Part shown: one piece after another, positions 22,581-33,839 of the stretch | Position numbering within the stretch: position 1 is the stretch's first letter | Layout: every line of letters starts with the position of its first letter | DNA from: Fasciolopsis buskii | Taxonomy: Eukaryota; Platyhelminthes; Trematoda; Plagiorchiida; Fasciolidae | Assembly: GCA_008360955.1 (NCBI GenBank) | Contig: LUCM01003976.1 | Coordinates: forward strand, 191,066-255,065 | Length of the DNA: 64,000 nt | Reading direction: 5' to 3' | Position numbers and translations under genes: made by a program | The notes under the pieces: generated by a model | Told to the model about the DNA's origin: nothing | Seen by the model: only the letters and a program-made list of their open reading frames with translations | Databases searched by the model: none

Positions 22581-24149
22581 ACTTGAGCTCATGCCTTCAC
22601 TTCTCACTTCGGATCAGCTTCACAACTACCTCTATGCTTCGCAGGTTGCAGCCACTTTTCATAGTTACGAGCACTGGTGTAGACTCCCGGTAGTTAATTA
22701 ATCATTTGATGTCCCTACCTTTATAATCCCTACACCTCAAAGATGTGAATTCGTTTTGGAATGTGGTCAGGGCTTCTTTGATTATTCGTCATCGTTCCTG
22801 TTTCAGCATCATGTTCCCTGTAGCAAATTAACACTACTCTGACTTGAAGCCTAACGAAATCCAAATCGCTGAAACCCCTTAGCCATTTGGGAGCAAGCCT
22901 GGGTTACTGTGTGCATAAAATGATTTCCACTGTGACGTAACCACTCTTACCTAACATAAACTAGCATTAAAGTTCCGTGACATCGACTGTCTGGCCCATA
23001 ATTGCAACGTCCGGTGGTGAAACTACGCAACTGTAGCGAGTGCTGCAGATCGTCATTTAGTGAAGCTATCCCGCTACAGCAGCACACAGGGAATTGTGCT
23101 TACTGAAGTTATCCCCGCAGTTGGTTCAATCCTTCATAGACAATCCTTCACGCGCAAACCACACCTGAACTCCCGACTCCACAAGATCCTGACAAGCCTA
23201 TAGATATCTAGATTACGGGAGCGCTGGGAAAGTGATCTCTGAAGAAGCTCGCTGGCTTACCTGGAAATGAAAAAATAAACAGAAAAACCAACGTGTTCTG
23301 AAGCCAAAAAAGCATCAACACTCGTAGGAACAAACCAAAGTGACGGTCTACAGGACGCATGCCATATAATGAGCTCTTTACTGCGTATCGTCCCTAGTAG
23401 GCTGATGGAGCACGGGGATCTCGAGATCCAAGGAGCTCACCATAGATGAGGCACTCCGTCACCACGTCCTGCAATCAAACGTAACTGGCGAAGCAAGCCC
23501 CGAGTCTCGGGAGTACCATCAAAGGACTTAGGACGATCGACTGGCTTCTGAGATCACAAATGCCCTGTTCCAACTGAAGTGCGCTGAAACAGATTAAAAA
23601 ATATGGTGCGGCGGAACAAGGTTCTTCTATAGGGGTGCCAGTGGTCTGATATCCAAGGTAGGGAAGAGGAAAAATAATGAGCCGGAGCTCAGTAGGTGAG
23701 AAGATAGATATGGCAAACTTACTAAATAGTAACAACGCCTCGCGCTACAAACATGAGCCCACCAAATTGCGCGTAGTCGCACAACGCGAAGACCTCAGTT
23801 CAGCGCCGCTCACTTTGCAGTGACCTCAACGGTCAATTCAGCCTCCGGAGTTATCCGGCGATGTGAACATGATTTATAATCCAAACATAGTTTTATTTTC
23901 CAGGTCCAACCTGGTTTGCCGCAGAAGTTCAGGCAAAGAGAAAAGAACAAGAACCTGTTCGCATCCATGAAGAAAGAGGACATCAACTGTAACTGTATTC
24001 TATTATTTCAAAACATCAGTTCCAATTTCAATTAGATTACAGGACTACAAGGAGAGATGCCTGATGGTCCAGGTTTTATGCACCGAGAGCTCCGTGGATC
24101 TTACGGTGCTTCGACAACAGGAGGGCGATAAACCCTCTTCAGTTCTGCC
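22581..24149. other. No gene recognised
   Basis: No frame longer than 90 codons, no family resemblance, and no paired splice signals around coding-like sequence that I could find. Confidence 0.45.
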
Positions 24150-25000
24150 AAGTGAGGAAACAACTAATGAGGTGCTTTTATCTCGGCCATCTCCTCAACC
24201 TCATAATTCACACACTGTCCTCTCTAAACACATTTAGCCATGCATTGTTCAGTCTCCCTTTAAATTCGTGCATTGACCCAAACTCGATCACTTCTTTCAG
24301 TAACATGTTTCAGCCATTCACCACTCCTGAGACAAACACTTTGCTCCTCAACTCGGTGGTTGTGTTCTTGCACAATCGTTTTCCCGTTGCCTCTTAGTTT
24401 TTCGTTCCCTCTTATCTAGCACAGAGCTCCCCGGTGACGCTGTATATCGGCCCGAACCTTATTGGCCTTGAAGTTCTGTCTTAAGTCACCTCTTTCCTTA
24501 AGTCTTTCCAGGGAGTATAAGCCAAATAGCCACAGTCTCTGTTCATATCCCATGTGACATATATTTCTATCAATCAACCTAGTTGCGAAACCCTATTCTG
24601 ATTCGCCAATATCGGGACTAATTCGCATATCATCACGTCTCGTGACGTTTTTTAAGTTATTGATGCATTCGAAATATATTACTTCTGATGATAGTTTGTT
24701 CCGAACCCCGGCCGCTCTTTGACAGAATACGTTTGCATGCATATATGACCTATAGCGGACATGCCACAGATCTGCACCATTGCATCGCGTTCTCTCCTCG
24801 GGAGCTCGCCTGAACATATGGTCATTGTCTACCCTCGTCAGACTGTTCACGACCATGAATATTTCAAAGAACTATGAAACTAAGATTTACTGTGATATAA
24901 GTCGTGCATTCAACCTCTCTGTGTATCACTTGACGTCCTCTCTCTCTCAACCATTCTAGTGGTTACCCGCTGAACATTTTCAAGGATACCGCAGATCATA
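24150..25000 (-). mobile_element. Two successive CR1-like LINE 3' ends
   Basis: On the minus strand, 24990-24600 reads ENVQRVTTRMV (compare LEKVQRRATRMV) and later QRAAGVRNKLSSEVIYF. Then 24560-24150 reads CHMGYEQRLWLFGLYSLERLKERGD cut here to its key parts YEQRL, GLYSLE and RGD, followed by SGVVNG and KEVIEF-HEFKGRLN. Both are the typical terminal segment of CR1/Jockey-type ORF2 products, so either two insertions or one duplicated tail lie head to tail. Confidence 0.55.
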
Positions 25001-25432
25001 GCCCGAAGAGTTCCCGGCAGCTTCCTTGCATTTTTCAGCTCACTAGGTGGTCTGCGGTCATGATTACCAACAAGTCCTCAGTATTTTGGATCGAACTTAT
25101 TAATAATTCCTCGATTTTACTCAAAACAATCAATCCCTCAAGGGCACTGGTTAGCAAGCAATTTTTGATTTCCTTTGGATATGTATTCCGCTCGCTAAAG
25201 CACAAACATTTTTCCATTTCCGAGTCAGTCTTCAACAGTTACATGCCACAAAGACTTTCTTGTTGCCCGCAACGATAACACATGACAGTTCCCAATTCGT
25301 CTCATGGACAGCGAACAGTGGCAACCCATTAGGACCTTTATAGTACCTAAATTAATGCAATTAGGAACCTGGAATTTTGGCTTCGCACTCTAGTGTTGTC
25401 TCTTCGTCAGAGGAGCAGGGGCAACTTTTTTT
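24875..25432. repeat. 558-bp block B, copy 1 (ends at N 25433)
   Basis: The same 558 bp recur at 30646-31203 with about ten substitutions and no length change that I can see. The right end of this copy is exactly the contig join. It includes the 3' part of a minus-strand CR1-like LINE. Confidence 0.85.
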
Positions 25433-25433
25433 N
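25433..25433. other. Single N: contig join
   Basis: It lies between the end of block B copy 1 and the start of the 287-bp block that is also the last sequence before N 19319. Confidence 0.9.
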
Positions 25434-26115
25434 CTCAAGACCCATGATGCCGCGACAGATAGATTACAATAAGCTCTCCGAACAGACTCATTCCTCAATT
25501 TTTTGAAACGCGCTGGCTGAAAAGTCGTTTTGACCAGATCCCAACTCTGTATCAGACTGCAAGACATAGACGCACCTCCAGTAGATCCACAGCGGACGCC
25601 AAGCTCGTATCTGTAACTATCTTTCGCCCAGGTTCATCAGAAGTGATTTGTCAGAGCTATCTCCCATTGTCTTTTCTACTCAACTTCGTCATTGAGATGG
25701 TTGTGGAGATAGCACTATACTCATGTGAGAGCGGTGGCATTGATATTTTCTCAGACAGGAAACCATCTGACTTAGAATACGCTTATCAGTGAAGACTTAG
25801 ATAAACTGCAAGTTTTCCTCCGTGGTCTGAATGTTGGTGTTTGGGATGCGTCCTGCACTTTCAAAGTGTAAAATGCCTTTATTAAACTGGATTGACTCAA
25901 AGCCGAGTCTTGTCTCCGTAGAAGAATTGGGTGAGATAGGCAGACTTAGTTACTTGGGGAGTTACATTTTACCTAATGTTTGCATGCCGGTTGGAGTGTC
26001 TTCGTATGTAGAGAAGACTTGATTGGGACTAACCCGTTCGAGGCGTGACACCTGGCTATCAAGCAAATTTCAAGTATACACAGAAGCAGTGCGATCGGTC
26101 CTGCTCTACGGCTCA
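25434..26115 (+). mobile_element. RTE-like RT and C-terminal fragment
   Basis: Plus-strand frames read PLSFLLNFVIEMVVEIAL, IDIFSDRKPSDLEYA (the YADD motif is broken just after YA), KLQVFLRGLNVGVW, LGEIGRLSYLGSYI and YTEAVRSVLLYGSET. The first 287 bp repeat 19031-19317. The element ends abruptly after LLYGSET, where the EN start of another element begins. Confidence 0.75.
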
Positions 26116-29100
26116 GAAACGTCGCCTTCAATGTCTGCACGTTCAACCGGACACAACAACAGTTTGCTATATCTGAAACTGTTAACACTTTCAAAGTAGA
26201 TGTATGCTTCGTTTCCGAAACGCCTATGAAAAATTATACCTTCGTGATCATTCTCCGTAGTCCAGATGTAACCTCACTCAATCAATTCCTACTTCGCGCC
26301 GCTCATCAAACGGGCAGGGTAATGACAAGTACGCACCTGATCAGTCCCCACTCGTTTATTCAACCGGTCTTCTGTCATCAACCGTCTCCGGTGGGAACAT
26401 TGGGTGAGCAATGACGGCGTGCGTCGTCGTGTGTTGGGTTTAGACATTCGTCCTCTGGCTGAGTTAATCGCTCCACATCGCCTTTATGGCTTGGATGCGT
26501 ACTGTGTACGTTGCCTATCGACTACCTTTTTGTGCTCTTTTTGTACACGCTGGGCAAGGCTGGAAAATGTGACGTAGTGGGCAAGCTATGAAGTGGCGTA
26601 GAGGTGTGAAGAAGTTAACGTCGATTTCGGCTTTTGTTGGAGCCCAAGAGATCAGGACTATGGTTGGTTGGGGGCGCTGAGGTATGGCTCAGAACTGGAG
26701 TCTGGCGAGAATGCTGTAGGACTGAAAACCAAAAAATCACAAAAGCTGTACGCTAAAAACAATACAGTTGGTTTGTCGCTGTTTATTATTTTTTTCCTTT
26801 TATCCACATTATGTCCAGTTCTATTTACACGCTGTTACGTTAGCACCATGCATGTTTTCAAGCCGATATATATCATTTTTAACGTCAGGAATGTATACAT
26901 AAGCTGTCCGTTGAAGAATCGAGTTCACAGAAGAACCACAACTGTGATTCGTTCATTCGTTGTCAGTTGGGCCGAGTCAACCTTAGGAACGAGGGCAGGA
27001 TGCCACCAGAATAGATGCAAATCGTCAGTAGTATCTGAATGAGTGAACAAAATTCTGGTGGCATTCTGCCCTCGTTTCCGAGGTTGGCTAAGTCCAACTG
27101 ATAAAGAATTATCAACGAATCACAATTGTCATTTTTTCTGTGGACTCTTCAACGAAGAGCCTCCATCCACACTCCTGACGCTATAGATTAGATTATGGTA
27201 CAACATACCAAGTACGAGGATGTTTGACAACAGAGTACCGGATACGCAAACTTGGCGAGCGGCAACAACCGGGAAACCGTCCATGTGCTTCCGGGAAAAT
27301 TGCTCTCACTCGTCCAGATACTACTGACAATTCACATACATATATACCCATTTCTTTCAGAACTGAGTGGAGGCCCTGACAAGAGCACTTACTTCCTTGC
27401 TTCGTAGTGTTTGGAACGAGCAGCATATTCCGCTATCATGCAGTGAGCCACAAACTGCACTCATCTTCAAGAAGGGGACACGCACCATTAAGGGATAAAT
27501 TCAATTCCGATAATTACGAAGGTTTTACCTTTGATCGTGCCTCGTCATTTGACACCGATTGGTAAAAGAAAAGTCTGCGAAGACCAGGCTGGATTACGCC
27601 CAGGTCGGCGTTGCATCGACCAAATTCTTACTCGTCTTCATTGTGATGGAATAGTAGTTTAGTTGGCACTGCGCCTGATTATAACAAAACTGACTCTCAG
27701 TGGTTATCGGTGGTTGCCCGATACGGGATCATGGCAGACAAATTTCAATCAATACACAGACGTGCATGAAATCTGATCCTGCCGGACACCGAGCGAGTAC
27801 ATAATCCAAGACCAGATTGAAACCACCTTATCCCACCGGCTACCAGCTGCTAGTCAACATAGTGGAGTGATCAGAAGGAAAAAGTGTGGATATGCAAATT
27901 GAGAAAGTCACGTCGTGAGTTGTGTTAACCAATCGGAATGAGAGGTCCGGATTTCACAAAAAAACGGCATGAACCAAATCAGGTGCAATGCACCAAACGA
28001 GAGGGAACAACCAAAGCGCGATCCGGCAACCGATGAAATAGTGTCGGTCGAACAGGTGCCAATATGCAAGCAAAGTAGCCTACAAATGTTTTCATCTGAT
28101 AAAGTGTGATTTTGTGCCGACTGATTGATTGTTCCTGCTTGAGCTAATGGAGGTGGACGATGGCGATCTAGAGCTGGGATTGGCTGACTGGAGGGCAGAA
28201 TTCGGAACAGTGGTTAGATGTTAAACAATATTACGTTACTCGAAACACGTCACACACAGTCGTCTTACAATTGATTATTCTGTAATTGAAAGGCTTGAAG
28301 GGTTTATTCTCGTCATGGGCGAGATAACAGAGGATATTTGAGGAAGTCTCTAGGATATAAGCGTCAAACTGGCAAATAGAGAGAAGCTGTGCGACTTAGA
28401 TTACGCGGACGACCTTGTGCTTGCTTGAGTCTACGGAACATGCGCAACGTACGCTAGACGAATTCTGGGGGTCTGTAACTCCATTCAGCATGTGCATTGC
28501 ATCTCAACGTAAAGAGTTCTCTCACAGGAATGGGCCACAGTAGTACCGAACTTGATGCTGGACGGAGGAACTAACAACTGTCAGTCACTTCAGTTAACTC
28601 AGGAGCTGCGTGACGAACGATGGTTGCAGGCCACTGGAAGTGAGCACGCTTATATCTAAATGCCGAGTGGCACGAACCAGATTAAAGCACTTGTAGCGCT
28701 GACCTGACACTTCACCAAATTTGAAAGGTCATGTGTACTCTACAGTGCACTGTTCTGTTGCATGGTCGCGAGAGGTAGATTTTGCTTTCTGAAAATGTTC
28801 GTCGTTTAAAGGTTTTCGATAACTGATGTCTGCGTAGTGTCGCTAGTATTGGATAGAGTGATTGCGTGAGTCCAGGTTAGAAATCTAGTATTAGTTGCTG
28901 GTTCTGAGGATATTTTATCAGAGCGCAGCGAGCTTCGTAAAGTTCATTGGTTGGGTCACATGTTGCATATGACGAACACGTATCCGCCGTACCGCGTCCT
29001 CCTTTCCGTTCCTCCCAGGGAGTAGAAGAAACGGCGTGGAAACCGACAGACGACGTGGCAGCATGGCATAATAAAATGAACAGCGAACTTAAGTAAATCA

Positions 29101-29220
29101 GGTATCTCACGTCATCGTGGCTGGGGTCCGGAAAAACCATCGACCAATTGGCTGAAAACAATGAAGGATATGGCCACGAATGATGAACAGTGCCGACCAA
29201 GTTGTCACTTTCTGACTGGA
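26116..29220 (+). mobile_element. Degraded RTE-like element, EN to 3' end
   Basis: About 3.1 kb, the usual RTE size. Plus-strand pieces in order are the EN start (AFNVCTFNRTQQQFAISETV, VDVCFVSETPM), RT from 27460 (FKKGTRT, DQAGLRPGRRCIDQILTRL), the palm with an intact CDLDYADDLVL at about 28390-28425, and C-terminal segments (VYSTVHCSV, a WVTCC region and SQGVEETAWKPTDDVAAW near 29020-29065). The pieces lie in several frames with many stops. An inverted repeat at 26883-27180 lies between EN and RT and is probably a later insertion. Confidence 0.7.
26883..27180. repeat. Long imperfect inverted repeat (foldback)
   Basis: The left arm 26883-27012 pairs with the right arm 27052-27180 around a 39-nt loop. 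Near-perfect stretches include CGTCAGGAATG against the reverse complement of CACTCCTGACG, and ACGAGGGCAGGATGCCACCA against TGGTGGCATTCTGCCCTCGT. I judge the arms about 80% complementary. It could be a foldback/MITE-type element or an inverted duplication. No coding frame is needed to explain it. Confidence 0.85.
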
Positions 29221-30295
29221 AAAGTGCATCTGTACGGTTAGACTATTCTGTGTGCTGGTTAATACGGTATCTATTTCTCTTCCGGATCCTGAAAGTCCGT
29301 TGCATTCACCTTTGCAAATTCTTTTTTTACAGCAATATGTAACTATGAGAGAAAAACATCAGTCGGTTTAAAGCTGGACGATGAAGAGGAGTAATATAAA
29401 TAAATGGGGGGGATCTTTTGGAATACCCTACTACCAATGTAAATCAAGATGAGAAGTTGAGAATCGCGGCAGATTTCAACGCATCAGAATTTGGACTTTC
29501 AGGATAGCCTCAGAAGACATTTTCGAAGAAAAAAATGATCCATCTCTTTTATCATAAGTGAACCCCAAGTAGTTCAATGGCGACTTACCCAATCACCATC
29601 AATCCTTGGCCTTACGATGACAAAAACACCAAACGACGTGGACGTATTACGTTTAAAAGAATCCACAAGCAAAAGCGACCATGGGGTCACACAATTCCAG
29701 CTGAAGCTGTGAGATCCAGTGGCACCGGATATGTGTACCAGAAACTTGTAGAGGATGTATGAATAAAAGACATGGAAATGCAAGTAGATTGATAGATGGA
29801 AAGAGGCAAGAGGTGAAACGATAATACGAATGGGTCAGGAAACAGAAACTGGAAATAGTTTACCACCGTGGTGGACAAGCCGAATACAAAAAGCCATAAA
29901 GTAGAAACGGCTAACCTCCATGAAATACAAGAGTGCAAATGGTCATCGCACTGGGTTACAATACAAAAAAATCAGAAGCAAAATGGCGGCATATGGCTTT
30001 GCTGTCGCCCGGCACACTGCCCTGCCTGATCTATTGAGACCTTATGTTGTTTGTATCATGGTTCCTGGGCTTCTCTCAGGCTAAACACGACAGTATAAGA
30101 TTGCATACTCACACGTTCTCACGCTCTCACTACACGCAAAAATTCAGCAAGTGCTCAATACCTTCACCAACTGAAGTGCAGCATTCATTTTGTCCACAAA
30201 TTTATCCAATGTTTTCTTGTTATGGTTATGAAAGAACCTCAGATCTCCCGTTCATCGGATATCACAGACTTTCAATTTTCCAACTCCACCCTTCA
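29221..30295. other. No gene recognised
   Basis: A 61-codon plus-strand frame at 29577-29762 is rich in K and R and is followed at once by ATGAATAAAA, but has no family resemblance or splice context that I recognise. Confidence 0.4.
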
Positions 30296-30299
30296 TCTA

Positions 30300-30644
30300 T
30301 ATCATCTTCGTTCAGCGTTAAACAGCAAGGCAAGCCTCACTGACCGCTGCTTTCACCCCGCGGTAACATGTTTCTAGAAAAAGAGTGAATATCCAAGGAG
30401 AACAGGGAATGGACCTACACAGGCGAAAAAAGATAAGATGCTGATGCAGCCAACACAAGAAACACCGTCTAATTGGACAAACGCACGTGTTTTCAATCAT
30501 TCTGATTCGATAGAAAATGACAGCACGATCGCCACTGTTCACAGTTCACTGCCATATCCCTAAGTGTCTCCAGACAGCAAGTCGACGAGTCTTTCGGACC
30601 CCAATCGCGAAGACGTGAGACATCTACTTTACATAAGTTCGCTG
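30300..30644 (-). mobile_element. RTE 3' end (C-terminus/3' UTR) cut by the contig join
   Basis: The minus-strand sequence from the join leftwards matches the 3' end of the plus copy at 39130-39480 very closely. The 74-codon frame 30542-30318 differs by one residue from 39252-39476. It ends at 30300 in an ATGATATAGATG tail. It is the 3' half expected to complement the minus-strand 5' half that starts contig piece 19320-25432. Confidence 0.85.
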
Positions 30645-30645
30645 N
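30645..30645. other. Single N: contig join
   Basis: RTE 3' sequence lies on the left and block B copy 2 starts immediately on the right. Confidence 0.9.
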
Positions 30646-31203
30646 TGAAACTAAGATTTACTGTGATATAAGTCGTGCATTCAACCTCTCTGAGTATCAC
30701 TTGACGTCCTCTCTCTCTCAACCATTCTAGTGGTTACCCGCTGAACATTTTCAAGGATACCGCAGATCATAGCCCGAAGAGTTCCCGGCAGCTTCCTTGC
30801 ATTTTTCAGCTCACTAGAAGGTCTGCGGTCATGATTACCAACAAGTCCTCAGTATTTTGGATCGAACTTATTAATAATTTCTCGATTTTACTCAAAACAA
30901 TCAACCCCTCAAGGGCACTGGTTAGCAAGCAATTTTTGATTTCCTTTGGATATGTATTCCGCTCGCTAAAGCACAAACATTTTTCCGTTTCCGAGTCAGT
31001 CTTCAACAGTTACTTGCCACAAAGACTTTCTTGTTGCCCGCAACGATAACACATGACAGTTCCCAATTCGTCTCATGGACAGCGAACAGTGGCAACCCAT
31101 TAGGACCTTTATAGTACCTAAATTGTTGCAATTAGGAACCTGGAATTTTGGCTTCGCACTCTAGTGTTGTCTCTTCGTCAGAGGAGCAGGGGCAACTTTT
31201 TTT
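30646..31203. repeat. 558-bp block B, copy 2 (starts at N 30645)
   Basis: Same length as 24875-25432. Differences seen include CTCTGTG/CTCTGAG, TAGGTGG/TAGAAGG, ATTCCTC/ATTTCTC, ACATGCC/ACTTGCC and TTAATGC/TTGTTGC. Sequence diverges immediately after the shared run of seven T. Confidence 0.85.
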
Positions 31204-31929
31204 ACCGAAATTCGGATTCCACAAGGCTGGAGCTAATGTATAAGCGGTTGATGACCCACTGAATCAAATACCTTCCCGAAATCCAAGTGGAAAATGCATA
31301 CAGATTTCCCTTTATCCAATCTCGCAGTGAACTCACCTGAGTAAAACGGAGGTTCTGGGGACGCGACCCGTACACAGACAAACTTGGGCCTTTCCTCTAC
31401 CCAGTCTTAGGCATCAGCAGCATTAGGCGCACTTAACTGAGGCGCTCAGTTATTTGAAAGGCAACGGTAGTTTGATGGGTTGGGTAACAACCCAGGAATG
31501 TGGAGAAGCTTTAAATCAAAGAGACCAACTGCAAGTAAGGCTATCAAAGTGGCTATCTTCCCTCAGGCCGTCATGAACTTGTAATGACAACGGTCTTTCG
31601 GGGAAAGTAGCTTTGTCTTGTACACCATTTCCTCAAAGACCTTCCAGAAGCTGGATAACAATTTCGTGACATTTGTGTGGTTGCGTTCTTTTCGTGTCAC
31701 ATCAGAAACTTGCGTTTCTGCTGTGCCGCAATTTACGAAAGTTCTCATGTTCCAACTGCTTCGACCACGATACACCTCACCGCCGTGGTTTGTAATCCCA
31801 CGTAGCGTCGGTGCTATGATATATACAGTGCAAATCTGTCATCTTATTTTTGGCCTAGGTCTCATTTATTCTGTCAGCCGAGGGGCCTCAGACAATGACG
31901 GCGTAGGATGCAGGTGGAAGACACATATA
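31204..31929. other. No gene recognised
   Basis: A 135-codon plus-strand frame (31618-32025) overlaps the LINE tail below and has no product resemblance. Confidence 0.4.
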
Positions 31930-32030
31930 TCCTCGAACTCCGAACTTATTTTACATACATACAGAACGAGCTGTCCGAGGAAGTGGTGTCGGCCCCTACG
32001 GTATAACAGCTCGAACAGAGTCTAGTCGTC
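31930..32030 (+). mobile_element. CR1-like LINE 3'-end scrap
   Basis: One plus-strand frame reads NELSEEVVSAPTV then QLEQSL, the terminal WNxLSEEVVSAPTVNxFKxxLD block of CR1/Jockey-like elements. Confidence 0.5.
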
Positions 32031-32529
32031 CCCACCTCCTATCACTTTTGACCCTCTTCTCATGTCTGCTTCACGTTGCAAAGCCCGTCGCAATTTACTC
32101 TCCCATTAGAACAGGTTTTACCGTAAGAGTCTCCATTTTCCTACTGACTTTAAAGACCAGCCAAGGGATTTTGTTGTCCTTCGCGGTGCTTCCTGGTGCT
32201 CCAGTTCTTTTAGAATAGTAAATCCCCGAAACTCCTGAAAGTGACCTCCACATCATCCTTCTGACCTAAGCAGTGGGCTGTTGGCATAACTTAAGTTCAC
32301 TGTTGGATATTAGAGCCCAATTGGGCATTAAACTGGACTCCCATTGGCTTAAGCCGCAAATTCTCCGACCAGGGATGACCAGATCAGACCAATCCTGGCT
32401 GACGTACCTTCGACGCTTGTTGTGCGGTTACGGGAGTATCAACTGGATAGCACTGGGCTTTTGTATAGACAACTGCGTTACGACGCGTCTGGGCTTGATT
32501 GCAGCGTGTTTTTTGTACCGTCATATTGG

Positions 32530-33065
32530 TTTTATTGTGTAAGTGTTGAGGCTGGTCGACGCTCTTAATTGCCTTCGGCTCACGCTGGTTTCCCCATTGC
32601 GTTGTCTGTTTCAATTCGTGTCGTGTTTGAACTCTTCGGAGAGCACTGTCTTGCGGTTTGTCATGTCAACAGTTCTGGCACCCACGGCTGGCTTTGGTTA
32701 GTGAATGCGTGGATTGCGGAATTTATTGTGCTCTGGAGTGGTTTCTGATTGTGTTGTGGAAGTCGCTTGTTATCCTGGTTCTCATGGTAATTCGAGTTGT
32801 GAGTGGAGGTGCACGACTGATTGGCTTAACGCTAAACTTTTGTGGCGTTTGCTTCCTCCTCCGTTCTGACCACCTGTGTGTCACCTTTAGTCGGCTCTGC
32901 ACGATTGCAATATTGCAGTCAATACACATTGATTACCCAGACATTCGACCGATTCAACGGAAAGACAGTCGTGAACTGAAGGACGTTCAGTACATTTGAC
33001 AGGTGCAGGCGTGCGTGAGCACTGGACAGTCAACGTCAGGCTAAATAAGCGATACAGAGGAACAA
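32530..33065 (-). mobile_element. Gypsy LTR/primer-site/gag debris
   Basis: On the minus strand, 33065-32895 matches the end of the LTR at 36230-36065 (both contain CACGACTGTCTTT and GTCTGGGT). It is followed by GGTGACACACAGGTG, which resembles a tRNA-primer binding site of CsRn1-type elements. About 250 bp of possible gag 5' sequence follow, then 32615-32530 matches the LTR start at 36395-36320 (GAGCCGAAG, CACTTACACAA). The order LTR end, primer site, gag, LTR start fits one internally deleted copy. Confidence 0.45.
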
Positions 33066-33209
33066 ATACATGTTCTGCTACAGGGGCCTCCTAGCAGACT
33101 GTCGGAGAAGGGCTTCGATTGGACCACAGAACAAGCCGGAGAAATTCGGGTGTCCTGGTTTCATGGCATCGCTCGCCAGTGGAAACACTTCCCGTTCGTT
33201 TGGTGGTCC

Positions 33210-33357
33210 GGTGGGTGCTAGCTGTTGGGAGTTGACTGTGCACCGGACACCCAACCTGAAAATCCTGTTAGATGAATGCAGGTGTGATCCACTAGCCTAT
33301 GTACGCCCGCAAACGGCTGCTACCAGCCGGATATGCGCCGGTTGAAACGGTGTATCT
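33210..33357 (+). repeat. 148-bp direct repeat, copy 1
   Basis: 148 bp recur in the same orientation at 37629-37776 with two substitutions (GAGTTGAC/GAGTAGAC and CTATGTAC/CTATATAC). The repeats enclose the Gypsy remnant. No TG...CA ends are seen, so they are not obviously LTRs. Confidence 0.9.
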
Positions 33358-33839
33358 GGGCGCGCCCCACACCCGCAGGTTTCATGCTCATCAGGAATAT
33401 TCACCAGACGGGGTTGAACACGGGTGTCTGATCCCGGGTTCCCTTCGTCATCTGGGGCATGAATGACGTCGACGTTGGGGAGGATGGTTATCGTACCGGA
33501 GTCAGTGCAGCCGTCTCGATCCTAGGGGTTCTGAAAGAGGGTAAGACAAAAAAATTGTGGAAATATCGCTTGTAAGCACCGGTGTATGTTCGACTTAGTG
33601 GTGGACACCCAAACAGCTTTCAGTGTTGTCTTTGTCGGTGCAGCTTGAAGGTGGCATGTACGTCAGCGCGTAAAATATCACGAGAAATATGTGTTATCCC
33701 GTTAAGCACAGTTATGCGTTCACAAACGGACCAACATTCAGCAATCTGCTATGAAAATAGTAACAAAATCGGAAAAACGAATGGGTTGTTTTACCTTGTG
33801 GTCGCAGCGGCTGCTTCGCACATCCGGCACTTTCGGTGC

